This document shows positions 25,065 through 32,706 of a stretch of 40,189 nucleotides of DNA, one piece after another. Below the pieces are notes generated by a model that was not told where the DNA came from, ran no database searches, and saw only the letters and a program-made list of their open reading frames with translations. The stretch comes from HGM04593 sp964458275 (GTDB lineage: Bacteria > Bacteroidota > Bacteroidia > Bacteroidales > Bacteroidaceae). The DNA lies in contig CAYWIE010000020.1 in assembly GCA_964458275.1 (NCBI GenBank), forward strand, positions 1 to 40,189, written 5' to 3'. A program made the position numbers and the translations under genes. Numbering within the stretch: position 1 is the first letter of the stretch; each line of letters opens with the position of its first letter.

Positions 25065-25613
25065 TTATTGCTGGTTAGGCTCGTAAATCTTATATATGTT
25101 TTTCAGATTGCGTCCTTGTCCGTCATAGTCGAGTCCGTATCCTACAATAAAATCGTTGTCGATGTCGAAGCATTTGTAGTCGGTCTTTATATCTGTCAGC
25201 AGTTTGCCGGGCTTGACGAATAGTGAGGCGATGCGTATCTCTGCGGGGTTGCTCTTGCTTATTGTTTCGCAAAGGTATTCCATAGTCAGTCCGGTGTCTA
25301 TGATGTCTTCTACGATAACTATTGTCCTGCCTTCGATATTCTTGTCGAGTCCTATGATGTTTTTCATCTTGCCGGTAGAATTGGTGCCTTCGTATGATGA
25401 TAAACGTATGAAGTTTATCTCGCATGGGATGTTTGTTGCTCTAAGCAGGTCGGCTGCAAAGATGAAAGCACCGTTAAGCACGACGATGAACAGAGGGTTT
25501 TTGTCTGCGAGGTCTTCACGTATGGCTGCCGCAGTCTCTGCTATTCTGGCTTTTATGGCTTCTTCGGGTATGTATAGTGTGAATTCTTTGTCGATTACTC
25601 GTATCTTTTCCAT
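25065..25613 (-). CDS. hpt: Hypoxanthine phosphoribosyltransferase
   Basis: A 182-residue type I phosphoribosyltransferase that salvages hypoxanthine (and often guanine) to IMP/GMP using PRPP. The PRPP-binding motif is VIVEDIIDTGLTM; the flexible-loop dipeptide region RLSSYEGTNSTG and the purine-binding C-terminal FIVGYGLDYDGQGRNL are typical. Single gene between two promoters. Confidence 0.95.
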   Translation of the reverse strand: MEKIRVIDKEFTLYIPEEAIKARIAETAAAIREDLADKNPLFIVVLNGAFIFAADLLRATNIPCEINFIRLSSYEGTNSTGKMKNIIGLDKNIEGRTIVIVEDIIDTGLTMEYLCETISKSNPAEIRIASLFVKPGKLLTDIKTDYKCFDIDNDFIVGYGLDYDGQGRNLKNIYKIYEPNQQ

Positions 25614-25654
25614 GTTCCTTTTGTTTTATTGCAGACAGTGTTTGTTTAATTATG

Positions 25655-25686
25655 CAAAATTAGTGATTTTTTCTATATTTTTCAAG
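25655..25686 (-). promoter_or_regulatory. Promoter of hpt
   Basis: On the minus strand CTTG (25686-25683), 20 nt and TAATTTTG (25662-25655) fit TTTG/TAnnTTTG with one mismatch. Confidence 0.55.
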
Positions 25687-25732
25687 ATTGTCGCGTTTTT
25701 GTGCAGTAAATTCTCGATTGTTCATATTTTTA

Positions 25733-25765
25733 TTTGTGTATTTTCCCGAATTGGTTATATCTTCG
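25733..25765 (+). promoter_or_regulatory. Promoter of the alpha-galactosidase gene
   Basis: TTTG (25733-25736), 21 nt and TATCTTCG (25758-25765) fit TTTG/TAnnTTTG with one mismatch; the start codon lies 29 nt downstream. Confidence 0.6.
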
Positions 25766-25794
25766 CAATAGGATAATGTTAAAATTCAATTACT

Positions 25795-27858
25795 ATGAAA
25801 TACAGATTATTGACACGTTTTGCATTTCTATTTGCACTTTTTATTGCTCTTTCTGTGCCGGCAACTTCATGCCATGCACAAAATTCCACTCAGTTGAGCA
25901 AGCCCTCTACTGCACAGAAGTTGATAAACAGCTATTTTGCAAAAGGCAAGCTCCCTCCATTCTCCTTTGTGTATGATGGCAAAAACTCTGACAGTTTTAT
26001 CCGAAAATGGAGTTTTTCGAAAAAGAGAATCCCATGCGAATCTCCCGATGTCCTTAAATACGAGATTCTCTACTCGGAGCCGGGAGAAGGGCTTGAGGTG
26101 CGATGTGATGTTACAGGCTACCCCGATTTTGAGGCTTTGGAATGGGTGCTCCATTTCACTAACCGTGGCGAAGGAAATTCAAAGAATATAAAGGATGTCT
26201 CAGCATCCGACATTATGTTTGTTTCCAAAGAAAAAGGTGATTTCACTATTTACACGGCGCGTGGAAGCAACGGCTCACGCCACGACTTTGCTCCTGTTGT
26301 TATTGATGTCAAGAGTGATACTTCCTATGCTTTTATGCCCATGCATGGCCGCTCTTCCGATACATCGGGGTTCCCTTTCTTCAATATCACATCTGCCGGT
26401 CGCGGTGTTATGCTTTCGGTGGGCTGGACAGGTACATGGTTCGCCGATTTTGCTCTTGTCGATGGAAAATTGAAAAGCCGTTCGGGTATGAAGAACACCG
26501 ACCTTTTCCTTTATCCCGGCGAGAGTATCCGCACTCCGCTTGTCTCCCTGATGTATTGGACCGGTGCCGACCGCATGGACGGTCAGAACAAATTCCGCAG
26601 ATTTGTGCTCGCTCATCATACCCGCAAGATTGACGGGAAAAACGCCGATGCTCCTCTTTGCGGAGGTTTCGAATGGGGCGACCCTGCGCCATGCAACGAG
26701 TATGGTTGTCTTACAGAGGAGATGGCTATTGCAATGGCAAAGCGTTATGAACTTTTCGGCATTGTGCCCGATGTCTTCTGGCTCGATGCCGGCTGGTACG
26801 AGGGCTCCGGCGGTCCTAATTTCGATGGCAAGAACTGGTATAACACTGTAGGAAATTGGAGTGTGGACAGAAGACGTTTCCCCAACGGCTTCAAGAAACT
26901 ATCTGACGTGATACATGGAATGGGTGCCAAGTTTATGGTGTGGTTCGAGCCCGAAAGGGTTTATAAAGGTTCATACCTGCATCGCACGTACCCCCAATGG
27001 GTGTTGACATCAGAGGGTAGCGACAATGCTATTTTCGATCTTGGCAACAAGGATGCCTGTGATTTCATGTGCAAGTACATTGGTGATTTTATTGAGGAGA
27101 ATGGCATTGATTATTACCGTCAAGATTTTAACTGGGGATTGAACGGCTATTGGGATGCCAAGGACGCCAAAGAGGGACGCAAGGGTATAAGCGAAATAAG
27201 ACACATCGAGGGGCTTTACCGTTATTGGGATTATTTGCTTGAGCGTTTCCCCTCTATGCAGATAGACAATTGCGCGAGTGGCGGACGTCGCATCGACCTC
27301 GAAACAACTTCTCGCTCCTTGCCTTTGTGGCGCACAGACTATCACTACGGAGAACCTAACGGTTATCAGAATCAGACATACAACCTGAATATGTTCATTC
27401 CGTTGAACGGCACCGGTGTTTACAGTACCGACCCTTATCATTGGCGTTCGAGTGTAAGCAGTGCGGTTGTCATCAATTGGGAAAATACTGCACGCAGTGG
27501 CAATGTGAAGGAGATGCAGAACTTCGTTGCCAAGTTCCGAGAACTGAAAAAGTATTTCCTCGAAGATTTCTATCCGCTTTGCGGCGACGGCGACCTTACG
27601 GGCGATGATAAATGTCTTGCCTATCAATTGAACCGTCAGAGCGACAACAGCGGATATGTGTTCGCTTTCCGCCGTGGTGCAAAGGCAGCCGACAGAATGA
27701 CGGTCAAACTCAAAGGCTTGATAGCCGACAAGACTTATACGGTTGTAAATGAGGATTCCAAAGCAGAGGTCAGCAAGAGCGGTAAAGAGCTTTTGGAACA
27801 AGGTATAGAAATTGCTTTTGACAAGGCTCCCGGTTCAGTGCTTCTGTTTTACAAGTAG
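25795..27858 (+). CDS. GH36-type alpha-galactosidase, secreted
   Basis: A 687-residue exported enzyme likely to remove terminal alpha-galactose from oligosaccharides. A signal peptide (about 1-28, ending CHAQ) leads to an N-terminal beta-supersandwich, then the TIM barrel: WLDAGWYEGSGG, FMVWFEPERV, YYRQDFNWG with D444 as likely nucleophile, DNCASGGRRIDLE, and LWRTDYHYGE with D515 as likely acid/base. A C-terminal beta domain ends LLFYK. Relatives act on alpha-galactosides or alpha-N-acetylgalactosaminides, so the exact sugar is uncertain. It has its own promoter and ends at a strong hairpin. Confidence 0.9.
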   Translation: MKYRLLTRFAFLFALFIALSVPATSCHAQNSTQLSKPSTAQKLINSYFAKGKLPPFSFVYDGKNSDSFIRKWSFSKKRIPCESPDVLKYEILYSEPGEGLEVRCDVTGYPDFEALEWVLHFTNRGEGNSKNIKDVSASDIMFVSKEKGDFTIYTARGSNGSRHDFAPVVIDVKSDTSYAFMPMHGRSSDTSGFPFFNITSAGRGVMLSVGWTGTWFADFALVDGKLKSRSGMKNTDLFLYPGESIRTPLVSLMYWTGADRMDGQNKFRRFVLAHHTRKIDGKNADAPLCGGFEWGDPAPCNEYGCLTEEMAIAMAKRYELFGIVPDVFWLDAGWYEGSGGPNFDGKNWYNTVGNWSVDRRRFPNGFKKLSDVIHGMGAKFMVWFEPERVYKGSYLHRTYPQWVLTSEGSDNAIFDLGNKDACDFMCKYIGDFIEENGIDYYRQDFNWGLNGYWDAKDAKEGRKGISEIRHIEGLYRYWDYLLERFPSMQIDNCASGGRRIDLETTSRSLPLWRTDYHYGEPNGYQNQTYNLNMFIPLNGTGVYSTDPYHWRSSVSSAVVINWENTARSGNVKEMQNFVAKFRELKKYFLEDFYPLCGDGDLTGDDKCLAYQLNRQSDNSGYVFAFRRGAKAADRMTVKLKGLIADKTYTVVNEDSKAEVSKSGKELLEQGIEIAFDKAPGSVLLFYK

Positions 27859-27880
27859 GAGAAGAGATTTATAGAATTCC

Positions 27881-27934
27881 CTTAAATAAAGCCCCGATAT
27901 TCTGCAATTTCAGAATATCGGGGCTTTATTTAAG
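27881..27934. terminator. 24-bp perfect hairpin between converging genes
   Basis: Arms 27881-27904 and 27911-27934 are exact reverse complements around a 6-nt loop (CAATTT). Each outer end is AT-rich (TTATTTAAG), so it can end both the alpha-galactosidase transcript and the thiamine operon transcript from the other side. Confidence 0.85.
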
Positions 27935-27944
27935 AATAGTGGGC

Positions 27945-28757
27945 TTACAGAGCCGCGACTGTACGTGTGCGGAACGATTCGCGGGCTTTGCGTACATAGA
28001 GCCTGATAACGTTGTCGGGCAATCCGGATGAGCCGGCAAACATCCTTGTGCGTTCCGGAAACTTTGCCAGTGCTGTTGCCAATAGCCATGCAACGCCCAT
28101 TCTCACATAGTATGGTTCGGTTCCCTGCACAGTGCCTTGCTGCGCTGCTTTAGGCTTTCCCTTGACACTTTTGTATCTTGATTTGATGTGGTCGAAATTG
28201 AGCGAGTCCAGTTGCCTGAAAACAACTCCAATCCACTCCTCGCTGAGGTAGTAGCACATTGCCGCTACCACTGCAAAGCGTACTTCGAATTCGCGCTCGG
28301 AGCAAAACCACTGTTGCAAAAAATTCCAAAGAACCTCCTTGTCGGCACGCGCCATCCATTTTGCATGGGCGCAGAATGAGTCGCATACAGCCCAATTGTC
28401 GAGTACGGGTATATAACGTGCAAGCATCTTCAGCCTCTCGTCGAGCGAACACTTTTCGAGGTTTATAAGATAGCCCCAGATAACGGTCTCTTCATAACAG
28501 AGTGTGTCGCTCGGAACTGCCTCGAAGCTGCTGATTGTCTCGTTCCCGTTGGCACAGAGCCTGTGTGTCCCGTCGGGCATTACAGCTTCGCAGCCCTCAC
28601 GCGACAATTGCTTTGCAATGGCTTTGATTTCGGGCGAATGAAGTCCTGATACGGTTCTTTCGGGCAGTGCATTTACCACTCGCAAATGCCCTTCGCGATA
28701 ACGTTCATCTGTCAGGAAACGTTTGCATATCAATGGTTGTATTATATGTTCAATCAT
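27945..28757 (-). CDS. AlkD-like DNA alkylation repair family protein (HEAT repeats)
   Basis: A 270-residue all-helical HEAT-repeat protein of the DNA alkylation repair (AlkC/AlkD-like) family; relatives are glycosylases for bulky or positively charged N3/N7-alkyl purines. Family blocks visible are GLHSPEIKAIAKQL, YIPVLDNWAVCDSFC, VRFAVVAAMCYYL and YYVRMGVAWLLATALAKFPE; the D in LDNW corresponds to a conserved catalytic-site residue. About 20 residues rich in K, Q and G (SRYKSVKGKPKAAQQ) lie between the last two repeats. The start codon overlaps the end of the upstream TenI-like gene by 8 nt, so it is translationally coupled to the thiamine operon, an unexpected partner. Confidence 0.85.
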   Translation of the reverse strand: MIEHIIQPLICKRFLTDERYREGHLRVVNALPERTVSGLHSPEIKAIAKQLSREGCEAVMPDGTHRLCANGNETISSFEAVPSDTLCYEETVIWGYLINLEKCSLDERLKMLARYIPVLDNWAVCDSFCAHAKWMARADKEVLWNFLQQWFCSEREFEVRFAVVAAMCYYLSEEWIGVVFRQLDSLNFDHIKSRYKSVKGKPKAAQQGTVQGTEPYYVRMGVAWLLATALAKFPERTRMFAGSSGLPDNVIRLYVRKARESFRTRTVAAL

Positions 28758-29304
28758 CGTTTTTTAATGGAATTCTATAAATGGCTCCAATCATTGCAAC
28801 CCCGCCGAATTTAAGTTCTTTTAAATATGGTATTTTATCAAATGTTACTCCACCTAAAGCTATGACCTTTTCATCAATTATACCTTCTGCCGATGCTTTC
28901 GACAGTTCATCCTCGCTGAATCTTGATTTGTAACCGGCTTTTGTAATGCTGTCGAAGATGGGACTGAGAAAAAGGTAATCATAGTCATCCTTATACTCTT
29001 TTATCTCCTCAATGGAGTGGCAAGAGCGTGTTTTGCTTCCTTTATAGTCCTTTGGCAATTTTGCGACATTCTTGTTTATGTGAATGCCTTTAAGCGAGAA
29101 CTCTTCGTATAGTTCAGGGTAGTCGTGAATTACGATTTTAGTTCTTTGCTCTTTTGTCAGTTCTCTTAATAATTTTCTACATTCGTGTATACCGGAATCG
29201 GGCTTTCTTAGATGGATGGTGTCAATGCCGCTCTCTATCAGCTGTTTGATAATAATTACATCTTCGTCTGTTACTTTTGGCGTTGTTATAGCAATGATTT
29301 TCAT
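28750..29304 (-). CDS. Short TenI/ThiE-like thiamine phosphate synthase family protein
   Basis: A 184-residue TIM-barrel protein of the ThiE/TenI family, of the short form common in Bacteroides (HLRKPDSGIHECRKLL, GIHINKNVAKLP, SCHSIEEIKEY, YDYLFLSPIFDSITKAGYKSRF, KVIALGGV). It lacks the GPxxxTxTK segment seen in the true ThiE upstream, so it may act like TenI, a thiazole tautomerase that aromatises the thiazole carboxylate, or may be an incomplete synthase. Its ATG overlaps the thi4 stop by one base (TAATG) and its stop overlaps the AlkD-like start. Confidence 0.8.
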   Translation of the reverse strand: MKIIAITTPKVTDEDVIIIKQLIESGIDTIHLRKPDSGIHECRKLLRELTKEQRTKIVIHDYPELYEEFSLKGIHINKNVAKLPKDYKGSKTRSCHSIEEIKEYKDDYDYLFLSPIFDSITKAGYKSRFSEDELSKASAEGIIDEKVIALGGVTFDKIPYLKELKFGGVAMIGAIYRIPLKNDD

Positions 29305-30074
29305 TATTTCAATGATTTGATTATAAGGTCAGCCACTTTCTTGCCCGAAAGAAGCATGCCACCGAATATAGGTCCCATTCGCGGGGTGCCGCTAACGGCA
29401 GAGGCTGCCATTCCGCAAACATATAGTCCGGGATAAATTTCCTTGGTTCCATTGACAACCTCCTCTTCACCCGATATCACATCCAATGAGCGTTCGCCGA
29501 TAACATCGCCTGTATCGGTGTATAGCCGTATGCCGTTTTTACGAGCAACCGTCCTGCACATTTCGCTGTCGTGTCCGGTTCCGTCAATCACACATTTTGC
29601 CATGATGTTGAGCGGGTCGACATGCATCCCCTCTCTTAATACAGGAGTCCAGTTGACAACCACTCCGTTTACAACATTGTTCTTGAATATTACATCTTCT
29701 ACAGAGTAACAGTTGAATATGGTAGCTCCTTCATGGACGGCCTTGTATAACAGTGCAGAAGTGCTCTCTACTGAGTCCATAACATAAAGATTGTCGCAGT
29801 ACTGCTCATAGTTGATTTCAAATTCCTTGATGATGTGAAGTGCCTCTTCCTGAACAACTATCTGATTAAACATCATGGCGCCACCCCACATGCCACCTCC
29901 GGGTGAGAGCTTCCTGTCGAATTGTGCGACCTTTAATCCCGCTTTGGCAAGATAGTACGCTGCTACAATTCCTGAGGGTCCACCTCCTACAATAGCTACA
30001 TCCAAGTCTAAATTTCTTTCCAATTTGTTGAAATAGGTACTGATAATACCTTGAGATACTTTTCTTTCAATCAT
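29304..30074 (-). CDS. thi4: Thi4-type thiazole synthase, His form (sulfide-dependent)
   Basis: A 256-residue Thi4/ribulose-1,5-bisphosphate synthetase-like protein that makes the ADP-thiazole (or thiazole carboxylate) part of thiamine from NAD, glycine and sulfur, with iron. The dinucleotide-binding VAIVGGGPSGIVAAYYLAKAG (about 26-46), GGGMWGGAMMFNQIVV and the C-terminal CGMAASAVSGTPRMGPIFGGMLLSGKK are diagnostic. Where yeast Thi4 gives up its own Cys205 sulfur, this protein reads GTGHDSE with H168, as in archaeal and some bacterial enzymes that use free sulfide and turn over many times. It lies 18 nt after thiE. It would replace ThiG/ThiH/ThiS/ThiF, none of which is in the window. Confidence 0.92.
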   Translation of the reverse strand: MIERKVSQGIISTYFNKLERNLDLDVAIVGGGPSGIVAAYYLAKAGLKVAQFDRKLSPGGGMWGGAMMFNQIVVQEEALHIIKEFEINYEQYCDNLYVMDSVESTSALLYKAVHEGATIFNCYSVEDVIFKNNVVNGVVVNWTPVLREGMHVDPLNIMAKCVIDGTGHDSEMCRTVARKNGIRLYTDTGDVIGERSLDVISGEEEVVNGTKEIYPGLYVCGMAASAVSGTPRMGPIFGGMLLSGKKVADLIIKSLK

Positions 30075-30092
30075 AGTTGTATATTATTAAAT

Positions 30093-30725
30093 TTACAAGA
30101 TTTGTTGGATCTGTTTCAGTTCATGTGCAGGATTCCCGGCATTAAGAACACTACCGCTTAAAGCGATGCCGTTGACACCACATTCAAGCAGATTGGGAAT
30201 ATCATCTTTCTTTATGCCGCCTATGGCAATAAGTGGAACATTGATGTTGTTGCCTCTCATGTTGTCGATGATTTCTCTATATCCCGAATAGCCGAGAACC
30301 GGTGCGAGATTCTTTTTTGTTGCCGTAAATCGGAATGGTCCACATCCGAAATAGTCAGGCGTTGCGGTTTGTAGAATATATATAATGTCTTCAAATGAAT
30401 TTACAGTGCTTCCTATTATATATTCCTCGCCAAGTATTCTTCGAGCTTCAGCAAGAGGCATGTCGTTCTTGCCGAGGTGTACACCGTCTGCATTTATTCT
30501 CTTTGCAAGCAATACGTTGTCGTTAATGATAAATGTCGCATTATACTTCTTGCACATTTTTTGTACAGTAATAGCTGTTTCCTCAAATGTCGGTTCATCA
30601 GTATCTTTCATGCGAAGTTGTATCCATCTGCAACCTCCTTCTAATGCAATACGTACAGAGTCTATGTAAGAATACTTGTCGTTGTAATGCGTTATAAATT
30701 GCAATCTATAATTATTTGAAGTCAT
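30093..30725 (-). CDS. thiE: Thiamine phosphate synthase
   Basis: A 210-residue TIM-barrel enzyme that joins HMP-diphosphate and thiazole phosphate to thiamine phosphate. The full set of ThiE motifs is present: WIQLRMKD, FIINDNVLLAKRINADGVHLGKNDMP, IIGSTVNS, GCGPFRFTATKKNLAPVLG and PLIAIGGI. Its start overlaps the thiD stop by 14 nt, so the two are translationally coupled. Confidence 0.95.
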   Translation of the reverse strand: MTSNNYRLQFITHYNDKYSYIDSVRIALEGGCRWIQLRMKDTDEPTFEETAITVQKMCKKYNATFIINDNVLLAKRINADGVHLGKNDMPLAEARRILGEEYIIGSTVNSFEDIIYILQTATPDYFGCGPFRFTATKKNLAPVLGYSGYREIIDNMRGNNINVPLIAIGGIKKDDIPNLLECGVNGIALSGSVLNAGNPAHELKQIQQIL

Positions 30726-31554
30726 GGATTAACATTTTAAGTGGATTAAAACCGTGATTTACAGGGCCGGCGCCATTCCCTATTTTAATATCTGCTCCCG
30801 AACGGATTGCTTCTGTTACATATTTCTTTGCCTTGTCAACAGCCTCTTCTATATTGCAACCTCTTGCCATATATGCAGTTATTGCAGAAGAGAGTGTACA
30901 ACCGGTACCGTGAGTGTTCTGTGTGGGGATTGTCTCCGACGAGAAAATAGAATGTTTTATTCCGTCTTCGGATTTTGAAAACAGAATGTCGTTCTTGAAT
31001 TCTCCCTCTTCGTGCCCGCCTTTGAGAAGGATTGCTTTTACGCCATAGTTCAAAAGATATTGTGCGGCATTTCTTTTTTCCTCGAAGGTGGAAAGTGGCA
31101 TATTGGTGAGGGATGCCATCTCCGGTATGTTTGGAGTGGCAAGTGTGGATATTGGCAGGAGTCTTGTCTTTACAATATCTATCGCTTCTTCCGACAATAG
31201 CCTATGCCCGCTCGTGGATACGATAACAGGGTCTAAGATTGTTGGAAGAGAATATTTGCTGAGTGCCTCTGTTACAGCAATAGCAATCCCGGAGTTTGAC
31301 AACATGCCTATCTTTGCAATAGACGGATGCAAATCTTCAATTACTGCAACAATCTGGTCATAGACAATTTCTGGCGCTATGGCATATTGAGAATGTATGC
31401 CTTTAGTATTTTGTGCAGTTATGGCAGTTATGGCTGTTGCTCCATATACTCCAAGTGCCGAGAATGTTTTAAGGTCTGCTTGTATCCCGGCTCCGCCGGA
31501 AGAGTCTGAGCCGGCAATCGACAATACGACAGAATAAGTTTTTTTTGAATTCAT
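30712..31554 (-). CDS. thiD: Hydroxymethylpyrimidine/phosphomethylpyrimidine kinase
   Basis: A 280-residue ribokinase-fold enzyme that phosphorylates HMP to HMP-P and then HMP-PP. Typical motifs are SIAGSDSSGGAGIQADLKTFSALGVYG (substrate region), LDPVIVSTSGHRLL, LLKGGH and the anion-hole/catalytic NTHGTGCTLSSAI. It is the first gene of the TPP-riboswitch operon. The ATG at 31554-31552 is the one captured by the leader hairpin described separately. Confidence 0.96.
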   Translation of the reverse strand: MNSKKTYSVVLSIAGSDSSGGAGIQADLKTFSALGVYGATAITAITAQNTKGIHSQYAIAPEIVYDQIVAVIEDLHPSIAKIGMLSNSGIAIAVTEALSKYSLPTILDPVIVSTSGHRLLSEEAIDIVKTRLLPISTLATPNIPEMASLTNMPLSTFEEKRNAAQYLLNYGVKAILLKGGHEEGEFKNDILFSKSEDGIKHSIFSSETIPTQNTHGTGCTLSSAITAYMARGCNIEEAVDKAKKYVTEAIRSGADIKIGNGAGPVNHGFNPLKMLIHDFK

Positions 31555-31592
31555 ACCACTTTTGTATTATAATTTGTTCCAAACAGTGGTAT
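31552..31592 (-). promoter_or_regulatory. Leader hairpin covering the thiD start codon
   Basis: In the minus-strand transcript ATACCACT (31592-31585) pairs with AGTGGTAT (31560-31553), and inside it TTTG pairs with CAAA after a one-base bulge, about 12 pairs. The right arm contains the first two bases of the thiD ATG. This is the natural expression platform of the riboswitch: when it forms, the start codon is buried. How TPP binding shifts it is inference. Confidence 0.6.
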
Positions 31593-31615
31593 AATATATG
31601 TTTCTTTAAAGATAG

Positions 31616-31710
31616 CTCCAAACTTCCAGCGTCAGCATTATCTGTACTGGTGCAATGTGTATAATCTCAGCCGTGGCAGCCAAAAGGCATGCCGGGCACC
31701 ACCATTTGAG
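31616..31710 (-). ncRNA. TPP riboswitch (THI element) upstream of thiD
   Basis: The minus strand carries the conserved pieces of the TPP aptamer in order: GGTGCCC (from 31702), GGCTGAGAT (CTGAGA at 31670-31665), ATTATACACATTGCACC, and CAGATAATGCTGACGCTGG (from about 31644 to 31626). Outer stem P1 can form between CTCAAA (31710-31705) and TTTGGAG (31622-31616) with one bulge. It lies about 60 nt before thiD, the first of four thiamine-type genes, as expected. Confidence 0.92.
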
Positions 31711-31718
31711 TTCGATTG

Positions 31719-31750
31719 CAAATATATAACAAACGAGCGAAAATATCAAG
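31719..31750 (-). promoter_or_regulatory. Promoter of the thiamine operon
   Basis: On the minus strand CTTG (31750-31747), 20 nt and TATATTTG (31726-31719) match TTTG/TAnnTTTG with one mismatch. Transcription would start just before the riboswitch. A second -7 copy TATATTTG lies 81 bp upstream at 31807-31800 inside a duplicated segment. Confidence 0.65.
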
Positions 31751-31829
31751 TTTACTTGAATATTTTCACAGCGAGTGCAGTATATATTCGAGTTTACCTC
31801 AAATATATAACAAACGAACGGAAATATGA
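31719..31829. repeat. 30-bp direct repeat and inverted repeat around the thi promoter
   Basis: The 30 bp at 31719-31748 recur at 31800-31829 with three differences, 81 bp apart; both copies begin with the -7 box on the minus strand. Between and overlapping them, 31739-31767 forms an inverted repeat (GAAAATAT/ATATTTTC and CAAGT/ACTTG, one bulge). With the riboswitch and terminator this accounts for the 384-bp stretch 31555-31938. Confidence 0.7.
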
Positions 31830-31882
31830 AATTTGTTTCTATGAATTATTTAAAGTATAAGTGTAGATTTCCCTAAAAAATA

Positions 31883-31920
31883 ATTCAGCCTGTCTGGGGA
31901 TTGAACCAAACAGACTGAAT
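31883..31920 (-). terminator. Terminator of the pst operon
   Basis: Arms 31883-31896 and 31907-31920 pair at 12 of 14 positions on DNA; on the minus-strand RNA the two exceptions are G-U pairs, so the full 14-bp stem forms only in that direction. A TTATTTTTT tract follows on the minus strand. It lies 18 nt after the pstB stop. Confidence 0.8.
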
Positions 31921-31938
31921 ATTTGCGGCTTCTGATCA

Positions 31939-32706
31939 TTAACCCATTTTCCCTGTCAGATATGCTTTGGTCCGTTCGTCTGCGGGGTTTGAGAACATTG
32001 TGGCAGTGTCGCCATATTCTACCAACTCGCCGAGGTACATGAACATGGATTTCGATGATATGCGCATAGCCTGCCCCATATTGTGGGTAACTATCAGTAT
32101 GGTTACTTCTTTTTGAAGTTCCTGCATCAGCTCCTCGATGTGTGCGGTTGCAATCGGATCGAGCGCAGATGTTGGCTCATCCATCAGCAGCACATCGGGT
32201 TTCATGGCCAGCGCACGGGCAATACACAATCGCTGTTGCTGACCGCCAGAAAGGAATGTCCCTTTCTTGTTCAGCACGTCCTTAACCTCCTCCCACAGTG
32301 CAACGCTTTTCAGGCAATGTTCTACAGTTGCATCTTTTTCGCTTTTTGATAGACGTATGCCATTGAGCGCGTAGCCCGAAAGCACATTATCATATATACT
32401 CATTGTAGGAAAAGGTGCCGGACGTTGAAAGACCATACCCACGCGGCGACGCACATCGATTGGTTCCATTGAGAGTATATTCTCGCCATTCAGCAAAATT
32501 TCGCCATCTACACGGATGTTGGGGTAGAGCTCGTGCATCAGGTTCGCTGCACGCAGCAGGGTGGACTTGCCGCAACCCGATGGTCCCATTATGGCGGTAA
32601 TTGTATTTCTGTCGATGGCTGCCGATACATATTTTACCGCCATCGTCTGTTTGGTATATGATACACAGGTCTTATTGAATTCAAGTATTGGTGTTACAGG
32701 TTCCAT
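31939..32706 (-). CDS. pstB: Phosphate ABC transporter ATP-binding protein
   Basis: A 255-residue cytosolic ATPase that powers PstSCA phosphate import. Walker A is GPSGCGKST (41-49), the signature LSGGQQQRL, and Walker B VLLMDEPTSALD; the switch His is in IVTHNMGQA. The start is ATG 32706 (MEPVTPILEF), overlapping pstA by 13 nt; the open frame runs further upstream, but that part is only a shadow of pstA. No phoU follows: the next thing downstream is the operon terminator. Confidence 0.95.
   Translation of the reverse strand: MEPVTPILEFNKTCVSYTKQTMAVKYVSAAIDRNTITAIMGPSGCGKSTLLRAANLMHELYPNIRVDGEILLNGENILSMEPIDVRRRVGMVFQRPAPFPTMSIYDNVLSGYALNGIRLSKSEKDATVEHCLKSVALWEEVKDVLNKKGTFLSGGQQQRLCIARALAMKPDVLLMDEPTSALDPIATAHIEELMQELQKEVTILIVTHNMGQAMRISSKSMFMYLGELVEYGDTATMFSNPADERTKAYLTGKMG

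Noticed and set aside
27868..28782. 14-bp inverted repeats (ATTTATAGAATTCC / GGAATTCTATAAAT) on both sides of the AlkD-like gene, as possible ends of a mobile element
   Set aside because: One copy lies in the coding end of the TenI-like gene, there is no target duplication or transposase, and the gene overlap argues for a stable operon; probably chance.
31657..31860. 67-codon plus-strand open frame beside thiD
   Set aside because: It runs antisense through the TPP riboswitch and promoter repeats; the RNA element explains the conserved bases.
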